The notes under the pieces are model-generated. The model worked only from the letters and a program-made list of their open reading frames with translations. It did no database searches and was not told where the DNA came from. The position numbers and the translations under genes are program-made. From Haemaphysalis longicornis (Eukaryota > Arthropoda > Arachnida > Ixodida > Ixodidae), in NCBI GenBank assembly GCA_013339765.2, contig JABSTR010001154.1, positions 434,001 through 498,000 on the forward strand: a DNA stretch of 64,000 nt. Direction: 5' to 3'. The first letter of the stretch is position 1. Each line of letters opens with the position of its first letter. Positions 33,608 to 46,363 of the stretch are shown here, piece by piece.

Positions 33608-36300
33608 CTCGACGTAAGAGACGACGGACGCACACGCACAGTCCTCTCTCATCCGCCTTCCTCTTTTGCGCAATCCCACTCAAGTACGCTTCTAGTCTCC
33701 CGTTTGGCTTGCCATTTCAAACGAAGAACGCGACGACGGAAGACACGATCGCGTTAAATGGCCCCAACAACCCTTTTCGCCGTGCCCCCCTTACCCTGTG
33801 CTTCCGTTTCCGCAGCGGAGAAAAGCACAGAAGAACAAAGAAAGCAGCGAGCGAGTAGGACAGTGTACACAAGTCCGAACGCGCTAAAAACGGAACGAAG
33901 AGAACGCCCCATCAGCTCAGGGAAGCAACTAGCCCCGACGCTGCATCGCTGCTCTTTCTTGCCTCTTTTCCTTCCCCACTTAGGGGACATTAGCCTTTCA
34001 TCTTTATCGCATTCCTGAGTCCGCGGGAATTTCTCCTCGTCTCCTTTGTAACGAAAGAGAAACGCAACGAAGAAACGCAACGCCGGCTCCAGAATAAGGG
34101 GGACGAGGAAACGGGGGAGACAACAAAATGCACCGCGAACAGCCGGCCAGCGCTGAACAACAAAAGGGGAAAAAAAGGGCGGGTTGGTGGGGAAAGTAGG
34201 AAGCGTTGCTTACAAGGAGCTTTTTTCCCCCCATTTTGCCCCGACGCTGCAGCGAATAAAAGAGAGATGAATTATTGAGCAGCTGCCTCCCCCGCTCCTT
34301 GTCCCCGGAGTCCCTTTTCTTCCAGCGTCGTTCGGCGCCATGTTGAATCCCTCAGAAGCCACCCGGAGATATTTTTGGTTGTTCTTTTGTGGCCTTACGT
34401 TCGAGCACTTCGCTGCCTTTTCCGGAGGAACAGAGATTTATTCACGAAAGTGGTGACCAATGCGGTCCCCTTCATGTGTGAGAGGCGAAAAAAAAAAAAA
34501 AATGTGCAAGACAGGGGGAGTGGCAGTGATTTCTATTCTTCGAACGCTCGGAACGCCAAGGGCATTATTTTCTCTCTTGTTGGACAGATTTTCGTCCAGG
34601 TAACGGTTCTCGTCGGCTAGAGAGAGTATTAGGTGCAGAGAGAAAAGTGTAATCGGCGCTCGGACCATACTTCACTTCTACGTACAGTCGTCCCCACAAA
34701 GCACGGATAATCACTGCAACCTAAATCAAGATATCATCCATGTCGGGGTGAAAATCAATAGATGGCTTCTTGGCGAGGGGAACGGAAGGGATAAACACAA
34801 GATCACGAAAAAAAATTAAAGCCGTTCCACTCAATGTTAAAGCAGTAGGAACTGCAGAGCAGTGATTCGCCATAATGGGCTGCAGCGCCGTTATCGGCTC
34901 ACTGCTACCACCCAAAGCATTTCAAATTTCCCGCCTTCGCAGTACTCGCGCCCCTTTGCCTGAAACTGCGTCAGCGGGAGTTCCGTTCCTTTTGTGCTTG
35001 CTTTAATTTCGTATGCGGGAGCTGTTCTAGGTTTTCTTGCGGGGCCGCTTTTTTCGCTTACTATCGTAAAATCCAGCCTAACGAGCGTTCCAACTAAATG
35101 AACGCGGGGGCTGCCGGTTATATACACAGATTTTGCCTCATATGTACCTGCAGTTTTCTTTGCGCTAAACAACGGGGAGATGTATGACAAGCGCCAGCGG
35201 TTCACGAGGTTCGAACGGTTACGACTATTTAAATCGCGTGGTTTTCGAAGCCTCAGCGTGACTCCCTCACGACGGTACAGAAGGCTCTACTTGGGTCCGT
35301 TATCTCGCTGCGCCACCTGATTCCGGCAGTCGCATCCACCGTTAGCGAGCTACGACGACAAGGCAAGCCCATAAAGTGCTCTGCACTTTAAAAAGTCTCC
35401 CGTCGATGCATCGTATACCCGCAAGGTGTGAAATGCATTCCGAGGGAAATTCTCGGGGGTGCTGCGTCAGTTCATACAGAGTTCCGGGATAAGCATACAA
35501 CGTAGTTGTCAGTCGAACTGGTAACAGGTGTGTTCTGGGTCATCCCCTCGCCAATAAGCCCCCTATTATTTTGACCCCGACAGTGGTGTTATCCTGATTT
35601 AGATTGCGCTGATTATCTGTTCCTTCATGCACCGACTGGACGTAGGAGCGAGAGCTGATGACACTTTTCTTTTCTGCATCCAGTACTCCCTCTAGCCGAA
35701 CCGATCGAGCTGCAGTCACCGCGGTTGCGACTCTCGGTCGCATAATGACGAGGCAGCAGTGACTAAATTCAAGAGTTTCCAATATTGGTGCAGCATACCT
35801 TTTTTTTTTTTTTTTTTTAGGTGACTGAAAGCCGTTTTTGGATATTTGTGAGAATGGATTTCTGCGCAGAGTAAATCCTCGTCATAAGATAATCGCTCTG
35901 TTCGAAGTGTTTCGTGGTCCACACTGCAGCAATTCCGCTTTAAACAAGTTATCGCTTATAAAAAAGGCACTTTTCCTGTCCCTATAGGTTTTTTTGTCAA
36001 AGCGAAGATTTAATTTGTTTCCAGATTGTAGGTGCGCCATTCCCTTAAAGCACGGCGATAAATCGCACGCCTAAAAAAACAACAATAAAAAACGCATTAC
36101 AAATTACATGCGGCTTCCGCTATAAAATGTTGCTACAAGTTCTAAAATTGCCGAGGGCAACTGAGATTGTTCACGCACGAATGCCACTTTCCTTTTCAAC
36201 TGACCAACTCCTGAAACGGTCGCTAAATTAAAGACCACCGCGTCGTGATCACGTATCACTACGGTAGCTTAGTTCTTCACTTGATGTGAAAGCACTAACA
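33608..36300. other. Unannotated
   Basis: No gene recognised. 33.75-34.25 kb is purine/GC-rich. 34.26-36.3 kb is ordinary, with a T19 run near 35801-35818. Candidate frames are short and motif-free. Confidence 0.55.
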
Positions 36301-39300
36301 ACAAGAACAGCAACAACAGCAAAAAAAGAACGTGTTCTCGCAATGGACATGTTACGCGAAATCAAAGGGCGATACGTCACAGTCAAACCGTTCATTTGCA
36401 GTAGTTACGCCGCTTTAAACACACGCCTTCCAGAAAACATTCGCGACGAGTGGCGCTGCTCCGTGACACCCGACAAAAGCACGTCCCGCGCACAACCCAT
36501 ACGAAAACAAAGAAAGACAGGAGAGGTGAAAGCATTGCGAGGAAAAGGAAACGACGTTAACGGAGAGGGAGAGATGGAAAGCAAAGAAAGAAGCCTGCGG
36601 GAGTCATCACGGGACGAATGAGCGGTCCGCCAGCGTGCACCCCCCCTCTGGACACGTGACTCGCACGCGTATATGCGCGGGCGCGCTTGGTCACCGACGC
36701 GGGACGCGTCGTCGTCCTGGTCGCGGGCTCCGCGAAACGAACCCGCGAGGCTCGCGTGCGGTGCGGCAAAACGTGCCGCGCAGGCCACCACCGCGCCTCT
36801 CCGGAAGATAGTCTCTCTCCCCTCTGGAGTACGCTCGGGGACGAACGAATGACGCAAGAAAAAAAAAAAAAAGAATAATTAGACAAAAAACGAGACGAGA
36901 ACGACGTGTGGATCAGGTAAGCAAGACGAGATGGAACGGATAGGACGAAAGAGGGAGGCAGAGGCGGACACATCCATTCCTGTCACGATTCTTATTAAAC
37001 GCAGGGGAGGGACCCGGAGAGGGGGCACAAAAGCAGCGGATGATAAGAGCAGCGGCTGAGCGAGGAAGAGGGTGCAGGGGTGTCCACGGGGCACGTGCCG
37101 CCACCGCTCCCACCCACCCCCGGGGAGGGACGCCGGGCCCGGACTCTCGAATGGAGTAGAAGTGGAGGAAGAGGAGGAGGAGGGGGAGTACGGCGGTGAC
37201 CGCATGACGCGCACGTGGCCGCCGCGGAGACTGGGATTCACCGGCGGCAGTAATTTGGTGCTGGCGCGCTGCTCGAATTTAGGCGCTGGATGGGAAAGGG
37301 GAAAATTGCGCTAGCGTTATCTCAAGAACAGCGTAAATCCTGTCGGAAGACGGGGAAATAGGGGAAACCCGCCGCGTACCTCCTCCTTCTCCCCCCGGGC
37401 ACAGATGACGGAGCCTACGGCACGACGTGACTGAAGATACCGATGTAGATATACGCGAGACGCGGAGTCGGCCCTGTACGGACACGTCTTGGCATGCAAA
37501 CAGAATTTGTCCCGAAGGCTTTCTCCCTTTTGTAGGGAGGGGGAAAAAAGAAATGCGCTGCGACGGTGTATGCTCTAAATATCAATTACGCGCATAAGGT
37601 ATGGGCGAGGCCGCGCGCGTAACAAGGTTACAGGAGTTTTGCGAGACAAAAAAATCGTGGGGGGGATCAGGAAACTCCCAGGAAGAGAAGTAAGCACGCG
37701 ACAAAAAGAGAGTGGCATCGCGAGTGCGGGAAGTAAGGGGACGGACCAGCGATGCTCGGAATATCGACCAGTACTTGCCGGTGAAATGGATGACACATTG
37801 AAAAAGACAGGAAGGTTGCGTGCGGGTGTGTGTGCGCGATATTTTTTATTCTGGACGTATTCCAGAACGCGGCCGTCTTGATGATTTGCGAGAGAATGAG
37901 CGGTCTGTTGCGAGTATGGCGCTACGTGAAGGAATTGCGACAGTAAGACACGTCTCCTATGCAAATGTGCAGCAAGCGCTTAGAACGAGGGCTTTAAGGG
38001 CGTATCTTCTTCCGCTAGGCTCCGCGCTCAATTACGCACGCCTTAAGCCAGCTTTAATTATGGCTTACTGCGTCGGCTTCTTATTATTCGAGGTGAGCGC
38101 GAACTGAAGACAGGACTAGAAGAAATGGCAAGCAGTGTCAACATTTTTTTTTTTTTTTTCGGTCTTGAAAAGGGAGCCCCCGCCTATACAGACACACAAC
38201 CGAGCAGAAAGTCTGCGAGCTTCTTCCTGGTTAACAAATTCTTGTTTGTTTTTCGCAAGATAACGTTCGCGTCAAATTTCTCTTTCTGGCGAATCCTTTT
38301 GGACTCTTTTTTTTTTTTTCCCCTCGTTATTTCTGGACTCGTCAAAATGGGAAGTGTTGCAGTTACCGCACAGACCTTACACGGCGCCAACGCAGTTTCC
38401 AGGCATTCAGCACCCAGGCCTAAACTGAAACGCCAGCGTTTTTTACACGTTTCCTGTGACTGCGAACCGGCGGCTTTACGGCCCTTGCCTATATACAAAC
38501 ACTCTATACTATCGAATGCATGCGCCCTCCTCCCAGGTTCCTATTTTTGTTACGGCAAGCGAGTTTCAAATTCAAACCACAGTAACTAGTTATTTCATTC
38601 CCGTTTATTTTTTTTTTCCGGACTCGTCAAAACCGGACGCATGCTGGCAACCACCCAGGCTGATATCAGGCATTCTCGCCACGACGGCGTCACCCGGATG
38701 CGGTTCGCGCGGTGGCGAAACCCCGCGAAGTCCTGCTTTACGCCGCCTTTAAAGGGTCAAAGCACGGCGGCTAGGCTGCAATGTGTGGGGAGGGCGTCAA
38801 GGCGACCGGCGGTATAATAACCGCGCAGGGCGACTCCCGCAGACAGACTGCGGGGCGCCCCTCCATACGCTGGGCGCCGAGTGGGCGCGGGAATTACAAA
38901 CGCCCACGCCTGTCTAGAAATGCAGCGTAAACGCTGCGCGGTCTCCTCCCACGCCATAAACGCGCCCCGTTGTTCGCCGGTGAGCTACACGCGCGCCAGA
39001 CCAGTTAGCGAAAACGAAACAAAGGAAAGAAAGAAAAAACGCAACGTGGAACCGCACGACATGACTTAGAACGATTTCCCAATATTTGTACAAAGATCGC
39101 CGCATGCTGATGGAATAGGAAACACACACTTCTCTCCCGCAGCAAGGCCACACGAAAAATAAGAAGGTATAAAGAAGTATGGAAAAAAGAGAGAAATAAG
39201 CAAAGAAAGAGAAAATGTGGAAAACTGAGCTTTTTATCTCGGCGCACAATCCTGATTAGCGAAGCTGTCCTCACGGGGCTGGAATCATATTTGTCTGCCA

Positions 39301-40099
39301 AGTCGTTTGAAGAAAATGGGAGCTTCACTGATTCGCTAGGGCTTACCGTATGTGCCTTGCGGGCCATTTTTACCTTTCGGAAGTTCACAGCAGGGTAAGA
39401 GGAAGAGCCTAACGAGGGGAGGAAGAAAATTGCGCGTCGAATGAAAGAGTGACGCGTATGCACGCACGCACACTTCCATGATAAATTAAAAGATGTCGGA
39501 TGAGCTACAACTTGCAAAGCTCTCGAGTAGAAGCCAGCAGTATACAAACACGCACGCGCAGCCCAAATGTGAGCCGCAAGTGAACCAGCCAAACGTGCAG
39601 GAGTTAAGCACTTCCCAAAACAAGCGAACTCTTACGCTTCTAGCAGCGAGAACATTTACAACGTCCTTGCGGATGACCAAGCGTGCGCCACGAACTAAAA
39701 GTGCCAAAGCAGCTAGAAGATCCGTCGATATATATATGTATAACGCGCAACAAAGCGAGTCCGCTACGCTCCATTGCTGCGTTTCCCAGAATTCGGTCGC
39801 CAAGCGGCCCCGAATAAGTACGCGAATAAATATCGAATGCGGGGCAAAATAATGGCCGTCGAAGCTGCAGGGCGTCGACAAAACGTTCCCAACGCGTTTC
39901 CCCCCAGCGACAAACATCACCGAAATGCACGGCGCTTCGATCGCATCCATGCGTGCACACAGCGGCGGTTGAACCTATATATAAATTGCCGCCACACGGA
40001 CTCCTTTTTTTGTTGTTGTTGTTCGCCTTTCGCACGACGGCTAGAGCTCTGGTCTGCCCAGAGTTGTGCTTTATGCGCTGCGTGACAACCCGCAATAAA
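36301..40099. other. Unannotated; GC/purine-rich 36.5-37.3 kb
   Basis: No gene recognised. 36.6-37.3 kb is CpG-rich and then GGAGGAGGAGG-rich, with frames of up to 150 codons open on both strands. T14-T16 runs occur near 38145 and 38310. 38.75-40.1 kb has no visible element. Confidence 0.5.
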
Positions 40100-40310
40100 T
40101 TGGCCGCTGTGGCCACGTGGCTGAGGCGCTGTGCTCTTGGGTTCGGTAAGAGGCCAATATGGCTGTTAATTATTCGTCCGATGGAGGAGGAATACAGAAA
40201 CTCCAGCGTGCAAGAGATGTCGACGCACGTTAAAGATTACCGGGTGGCGTGAATGGTACGGTAGCCCTTTACCATACAGCGCAGCTCATTGCCTACAGCT
40301 GCAGCTTAAA
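40100..40310 (+). mobile_element. Eroded Ruka-like SINE
   Basis: GGCCGCTGTGGCCACGTGGC and GAGGCGCTGTGCTCTTGGG correspond to the tRNA-like head. A spoilt B box (GGGTTCGGTAAGA), GATGGAGGAGGAATACAGAA, GACGCACGTTAAAGATTACC and GCGCAGCTCATTGCCT follow in the order of the intact copies. Heavy substitution and no readable tail or target duplication mark it as old. Confidence 0.7.
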
Positions 40311-43262
40311 GGAGCCGTGACGACAAAGTACAACTTGGTTTGTGTGAAAAAGGTAGCCAACGGTAACTCCCTCAACTCAGTTCATAGACAGCTGGATCCC
40401 TCACAAACATCGCCACTCATGCCATTTTGACCGATGACGGTGAGAGCTGACCATCAAAGCATGGTCAAATGTCGACTATCACTTTCTTCTACCATCGCCT
40501 GAACAGAGATAAAAGTGTTACATTTTTCCTTTCTGACCATTTGGCTTTCGCTCAAGCACCTGCACTTTTCAACAACGCTGCCTCTTTTCGAGGTTAGAAC
40601 TCAGCCATTTGCACTCGTTCGCCCCTCTTGCTTATTTTTTTTATCTCAATTTCGACAAAATACAAGATTATTCGCCACTTGAAGTCACCCATTACGGAAT
40701 ATTCGCCTATGATTCGAAGGTTTCTGTACTTCCAAGCTGCAAATTAAAAGCTCGGTGAATAGGTCCGGAAAACTTTTAGACCCGCTGGCAGTGAACCAAG
40801 TGCGCATTACTCTCGAGGAAAAATGGAAGGCACCTCTGCGAAGACTACAAGCGCCAACACAAAAGCCTGTTGCAAGGCACACTGCTGCCATACGTAGAGG
40901 AGGCAGACGCCTTTTGGCGTCGTCCCTAACTCCTCCCGTGTGGCTTCCTACCCTACTCCTGCCGGTGGACGAGTTAAGCTAAACACGGCTCGATATAACT
41001 GGGTTTTAATGCCACCAGAGAAAGCTCGAACGCGAAGAGAAGGAGGGAAACACTCCACTGCGACGCCGTCAAAGGAAAGAAACAAATCGAAAGAAAAGTC
41101 CACTAAAAAAACCAGCCACTTCTGCAGGGCCTAACAGTGTTGGATTCACGGGGGACGTCACGGTAGGTGCTCCCGAAATTAATCTTCCTTGACGCCAACC
41201 CCGCAGAGGGCCCAGCGAACGCATGACGTCATCACCCAGGACGGATACGGAAGGACTAAGCCAGGGAAGCATCACTCCTGTCGGTCAGTCCGACCTGGAT
41301 TCCGTCCCGCCAGCGGGGTCCGCACGCCGTGGGGGGTACGGTCCGCTAGGCAAAATGCAGCCTTGAGCTTCCGATTAACGCAAAATGGGAGGATGGAAGA
41401 AGCACTTGCGCATGCGAGAGAACTGAAAGACCTTCAGCGTTTGAAAACTCTTTTTGCTGACTGCGCACTAAGCAAGGGGAGTAAGGGAAACGCGCGAAAA
41501 GGTTTCACAGGGAGAGCGAATAACTGAGGAAAGGAAGAACGCGTCGATCCGAAATGCGCATCGTCGATACAAAGAAATGGCGGGAAGAATGAGGACGTGG
41601 AACACTTGGCGTAAGAAGGATGAGCGCATTTACATGGCCATGGGGAATTCACGCCTTAAACAAACTTGGTCGCTCGATTCGTCGCTTCTCATTGCTGAGT
41701 TCCGAATGGTCTGCACTTTGCTAAGCAAATGAAGACGAACGAAGGCGAAGAAAGAGGCGCACACACGATGACCAACTATAGAGAAAGCTGTGATAAATAT
41801 CGCTAGGGAAGCCACACTTCTTTCGCATTCAAAGCACGTAAGCCGACCTAAGAGCCCTGGGGAGTTTTTATTTTTTTCCATAGAAGTTAGCCCGAACACC
41901 GGAGGAAGGAATAGCACAGAAACGAAACCAAAATCAAGGTAGATTAAATTTAGGGAAGGAAAAAAAATATTCCAGGGCGGAGGGGGGCAAGTGAAAACTT
42001 ATTACCTTTACCAACGAAATAGCAATAAATGCGCGCGTTAAAAAAATGTGGTGGGGGGTGGAGGGGAGAGAGGAAAAAGCTATCAGCTTTCCGCCACCTC
42101 TGTTCGTTCGAGCACCACGGGAGATCACACGTCGGCGGCACCCCAGCGGTGGGGAAAAGCGTCCCTACGGGGGAGGGGCCCACGGAGAGATGACGTCAGC
42201 ACCCCACAGCCCGCAAGACAAAGCCAGTCCGACCCCTCGTGCGAGTGTTGTCGAAGGGCGTCCCCCTCCCAACGGGCAAGGTCGGACACGATCGGTCGCG
42301 GACACTCATCGACCTTCTGGTACACCCCCGAGGTGGGCGGGGGAGAACACCGCAGGAATTGCCGCCCCATCCATCGTGCTTTCCCCGCGGACCACAACAG
42401 CGGCCTCCGTATACCGCACGCTGCGTGCATGTGGCAGCCTCCCCCGTGTACACAGCGACGCTGCAGGAAAGAGGCCTTGCTAGGAAAGCCGAAGGCGCTA
42501 AGCGGTTTGCCACTCGGTAGATGCGTCCCGATTTTCCTGCGTTACGACTCCGGGCTCAGAGTTTAGTTCAGTATTTTACAACGAATGCGGTCCACCTGGT
42601 AAATTTCCACAACTGCACGTCGCCATCTGTCCCCCCCAAAAAAAAAAAAAAAAAGAAAAAAAACACTGCGGCGAAGCGAACTTTAGAGCAAAGGAGACAG
42701 CAGCGTTCCTTCATTGATGCAAATGATTCCTTTGAAAGAGGAACTTAACCTACAGCGAAGCTGCTAACGTGGCCTTCCCGGCGACGTTTCGTATCCATCG
42801 CCTTCGTTGAAAAACAAACAAAAATTGGCTGACGATTACGATACTCTCTAATGAGATATTTTTCCAAGCGTCGCGCCGTCGAGCGCCTCGTGCGGGCACA
42901 GCATACTGCCCCCTCCCCTACCCACCGCACACTTTCGGAGAGAGCTGGCTCACGCCGCCCCGGCGAACCGTCCTCCCCTCCCAATTTCGCGACACTCTCC
43001 TCCTTTGATATTTCACTCGTCAGTCTTCCCATCGTTCGCTCGGTCACGACGACGGTGACGCGGCTCAGTCCAGAGACAGGCGACAAAGGGCTACGCCCTA
43101 AAAAGAACTGCCCTTCTTCTCAACCCGCGTTACCTCGTCACGCTATAGTAAGTAAAGAGGGTGATTCCACGGGGTCGTCTCACAACTATAACGACTGGTC
43201 TGGTTCAATGGCGTGTGAATATCTCGGAAGGGGACGAACAGCCAACAGGCACGAAGAAAAGG
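40311..43262. other. Unannotated; GC-rich 42.1-42.5 kb
   Basis: No gene recognised. 42.05-42.5 kb is CpG-rich with several overlapping frames of up to 172 codons on both strands, none with a recognisable domain. An A-rich run of about 25 bases lies near 42640. Confidence 0.5.
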
Positions 43263-43331
43263 AGCGCTAAAAAACGACACAAAAAACGACGAACGACGCG
43301 ACCGAAGCGCTTATGTCTTGTCGTTCTTCGT

Positions 43332-43362
<31 letters not shown>

Positions 43363-43383
43363 TGTGTCGTGTATTTTAGCGCT
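43263..43383. repeat. Imperfect palindrome with internal (GT)n
   Basis: AGCGCTAAAAAACGACAC and CACAAAAAACGACGAACGAC on the left pair with GTCGTTCTTCGTTTTTTGTG and GTGTCGTGTATTTTAGCGCT on the right. An AAGCGCTT lies at the centre. The (GT)n run at 43337-43362 interrupts the right arm and has no partner on the left, so it grew after the palindrome formed. The AGCGCT ends suggest a small fold-back element. Confidence 0.75.
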
Positions 43384-45680
43384 TTTTTTTTCTTCAAGCG
43401 ATATGCACCAACTAGCCGAACAGCATATTTTACTGAAGCCGATAGGCACGCTGTCCTCGCCATCCTGCCACTTCTCGCTTTCGCCGCGCTGTCCAAGAAC
43501 GATTACTACTTCCAGAGGCTCGTCTCTCGAGCAACAACGTGGTAGGCTGCCCACCGGCACGCAATGTCCCTTTCAGCGAGCTCGCGCAAGCGGCAAAGTG
43601 TTTCCCAACCCCAATCGGCAGAACCCGAGCAAGCGTCGGACCATTGTGACGTCACGCGAATGCGCCCCCCATTAATGGAGACCACCTGTTTTATGCGGGC
43701 TCTCCCGCGCCCGCATGACGTCACCCCTGCAGCGGCGGTCATAAAGAAAAGGTGCGCTTCGGTACAGAACACCATCGCGGCGGACCCCGGGTGCACGGGA
43801 GGCGCGTGTTGGATGGCCGTCATCAGACATAGCTGGAGCGTGACCAACAACCGCGGGGGGAAACCTTGCCGGAATCCGGGGCTCAGTAAGAAGAAACGGG
43901 GGGCGGGCACTCCCCCTCAGGAGCAACAGGCCTGCGCCCCTCATGAAACAACGCACGTGGAGGAACCCCGGCTCTGACTCACGCCGCGGGCGCAACGCTG
44001 ATGGCGCCCGATCGCGCGCCGCGCCGTCGTTCTCGCGCCATTGGACATTTTCGGAGGGACGGAACGGGCTCAGAAAAGGCATTGCGGTGCGTCAGCCGTT
44101 TGCAACAGCGCTGCGGCACCTGAAGTCAACTTGGCTGAACATCACGCTGCTGATGCTGTTTTTAACCGCAGAGCTGTTTAAGCTTTTACTTACACCGATA
44201 GCCTCGCCAGAAAAAGATCCGAGAAAAAGAAAAATATCCGAATGCACGTGAGCATGCCCCTCGTGAGGAGCGCCCGGCGTAGGCCAGCTCGGCCTTCGAG
44301 AATAATCTTCCCAGCGTTCATGGCGTGATCGCTCGCGTGCTGTTCTCCTCGCCAGTTCACGTGCGTTCGCGCTACACACGCCGAGTTCGCGAAGCCGGTT
44401 GCCGCGCGTTCTAGCGCGTGATAACGCGGTCCACTTTGGAAGAGGTGTGAAAGCCTGCGGACAAAACGATCCGGGCCTGCCAGTCATGGAGAACTTTCAG
44501 CGGCAAACTCGGAAATTTATGAAAGGTGCAACAGCAGTCGCATATCCGACGAAGGGAGAGGGGCCGCCAGCTCTGCTTATCATTTTTTTTTTCAGCCTTG
44601 CACCATTATAGTGCAAGCTGCGCCAGCCTTGTTTTTAAATTCGAGCGCAGCGTTCAACGAGCAAAGATGCGGTTGTAATGTAAGAACGCAAATGTATGCC
44701 CATCTTTCTTCAAAATGACGCCGAGTTCTAACTGCAAGGCACTGAATCGTTGGTTAAAATGGCTTCTGTGTTTCATGAGGGAATCGAATAGGCATGCGCA
44801 GGGCGCAGACAAATGGTAGACGTTCACATTAGTTCCAAAGCACGATCTCCCCAAATTTCCGGATTAAACGTGCGAATCTGGATATGCTACCACTAAACTA
44901 ATAACTTTTGGCCATTCGAAGTTCGTTTTAACGATCTGCAGCGATCCGAGACTCGATTGTATGTTTGTAGTGTGGCTTCGCGTTTAGTGAAATTCGCTAT
45001 AAAAATACCCCTCGCCTCATCCTCCTCCTCCCAAGAGGACGCAAGGTTAATCAGGAACGGCCGCTGACCGAGTAACAACCTCTTTAGCGAGAGTAGGCCG
45101 TCTAAATTCTCGCATCCTACGCAATAACTGCGGCCTACTGCATCAAAAGTTAGGTGTAAGCACTTAATGCGGCATTTTAGAACAGCGTGACATTATAGGC
45201 GCACGCTGCGATAAGTACCTTCAATCATACCGTAAACGGATTTGAATGCGTCTCAGACGACGACAAGGAACAAAATTTGTGAGGATGCGTATGCTAAGTA
45301 TTACTGAGTTTCTCTTTTGAAGAAATCAGTAAATTAACAGGACTCGATGACAAGCACGAGCGTACTTGTAAATATGCACAAGCTATAGCGAATACCCTTT
45401 CACTACGTTCGGCTGCGAGCGGGCATCCCTTTGACCACCCACCCCACTTACAATCGTTTGATACGTTCGAAGTATAAATGGGAATGGAAATATAGGGGAG
45501 ATTCCTTCCTTAAAAACTAACCTCAGAGGGAGATTTTTCGAGGCTCTTGTTTTGTATGATAATGGTGTAGATTATAACAACGACGCGGTCGCCATGGCTT
45601 GCAGGCGTCCGTGCGAACGAACGTGACGCGCAGACACATTTTCGCTTCAACGAAGGCCCACATCACATTCAAATAGTAGC
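43384..45680. other. Unannotated; GC-rich 43.6-44.5 kb
   Basis: No gene recognised. 43.6-44.5 kb is CpG-rich with frames of about 130 codons on both strands and TGACGTCA-type sites near 43654 and 43719. After 44.6 kb the sequence is AT-richer and featureless. CGTTTTAACGATC near 44926 may be another TTATAACGA-type relic. Confidence 0.5.
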
Positions 45681-45835
45681 CATTCGTTATAACGAAATCA
45701 CTTCACTCCAATTCTCGCTTTATGAGAAGTTTCTCATTGCAGTGCATGAACTGGAAATTATACCGGCCTTGAACGAAGTACCGCTTATAACGAGGTCAGT
45801 TTATTATCCCGTGTACGTCGTAGTGACGAAGGTCT
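45681..45835. repeat. TTATAACGA-type relic
   Basis: ATTCGTTATAACGAAATC at 45682 and GCTTATAACGAGGTC near 45783 bracket about 100 bases of AT-rich sequence. The motifs match the ends of the copies at 15.8 and 22.3 kb, but the interior does not align clearly. It is probably a related, decayed element. Confidence 0.4.
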
Positions 45836-45908
45836 ACTGTATGGGATAAAATCCGACCGCTGCTCAGCCCTAATGAATTCGTCGGAGTGCGGAGCTTCCC
45901 TGCGGAGC

Positions 45909-46009
<101 letters not shown>

Positions 46010-46085
46010 CTTTATTTCTGGTAAGATTCAGAACCATTCGTACTCTTCCACCCTTAAAAACGTCCGGTGGTGTGTGTTGCGGGCA

Positions 46086-46353
46086 TACCTAGGCAAAGTT
46101 GGACAGGCTCACTGAAACTCACTCACGATTTTTTTTTTTAATCACCCTCACTTTAACTCAGACTCATTGCTGAGCAACTCATCTACGCTTACTCGAACTC
46201 CAATTCACAGCGAGCGCGAAACTCAGAACTCACTCGGGCTCAGATTCACGATGCCGCACCAGTCTCACGCTCACTCAAGCTCAAACTCACGCGTGATTTT
46301 GAGCCCAAATGAGGCTGAGTGAGTGGACTCATGAGGGAGTTTGCCGACCGCTG
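46086..46353. repeat. CTCACTCA-rich fold-back element, copy 2
   Basis: TACCTAGGCAAAGTTGG, CTCACTGAAACTCACTCAC, a T-rich patch, ACTCAGACTCATTGCTGAGC, ACTCACTCGGGCTCAG, and the inverted end GAGTGAGTGGACTCATGAG before GCCGACCGCTG match copy 1 at 5.24-5.67 kb block for block. The internal 17-18 bp tandem repeat of copy 1 is absent. Possible flanking repeats GTTGCGGGCA (46076-46085) and GTTGCAGGCA (46354-46363) differ at one base and may be a target-site duplication. Confidence 0.75.
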
Positions 46354-46363
46354 GTTGCAGGCA

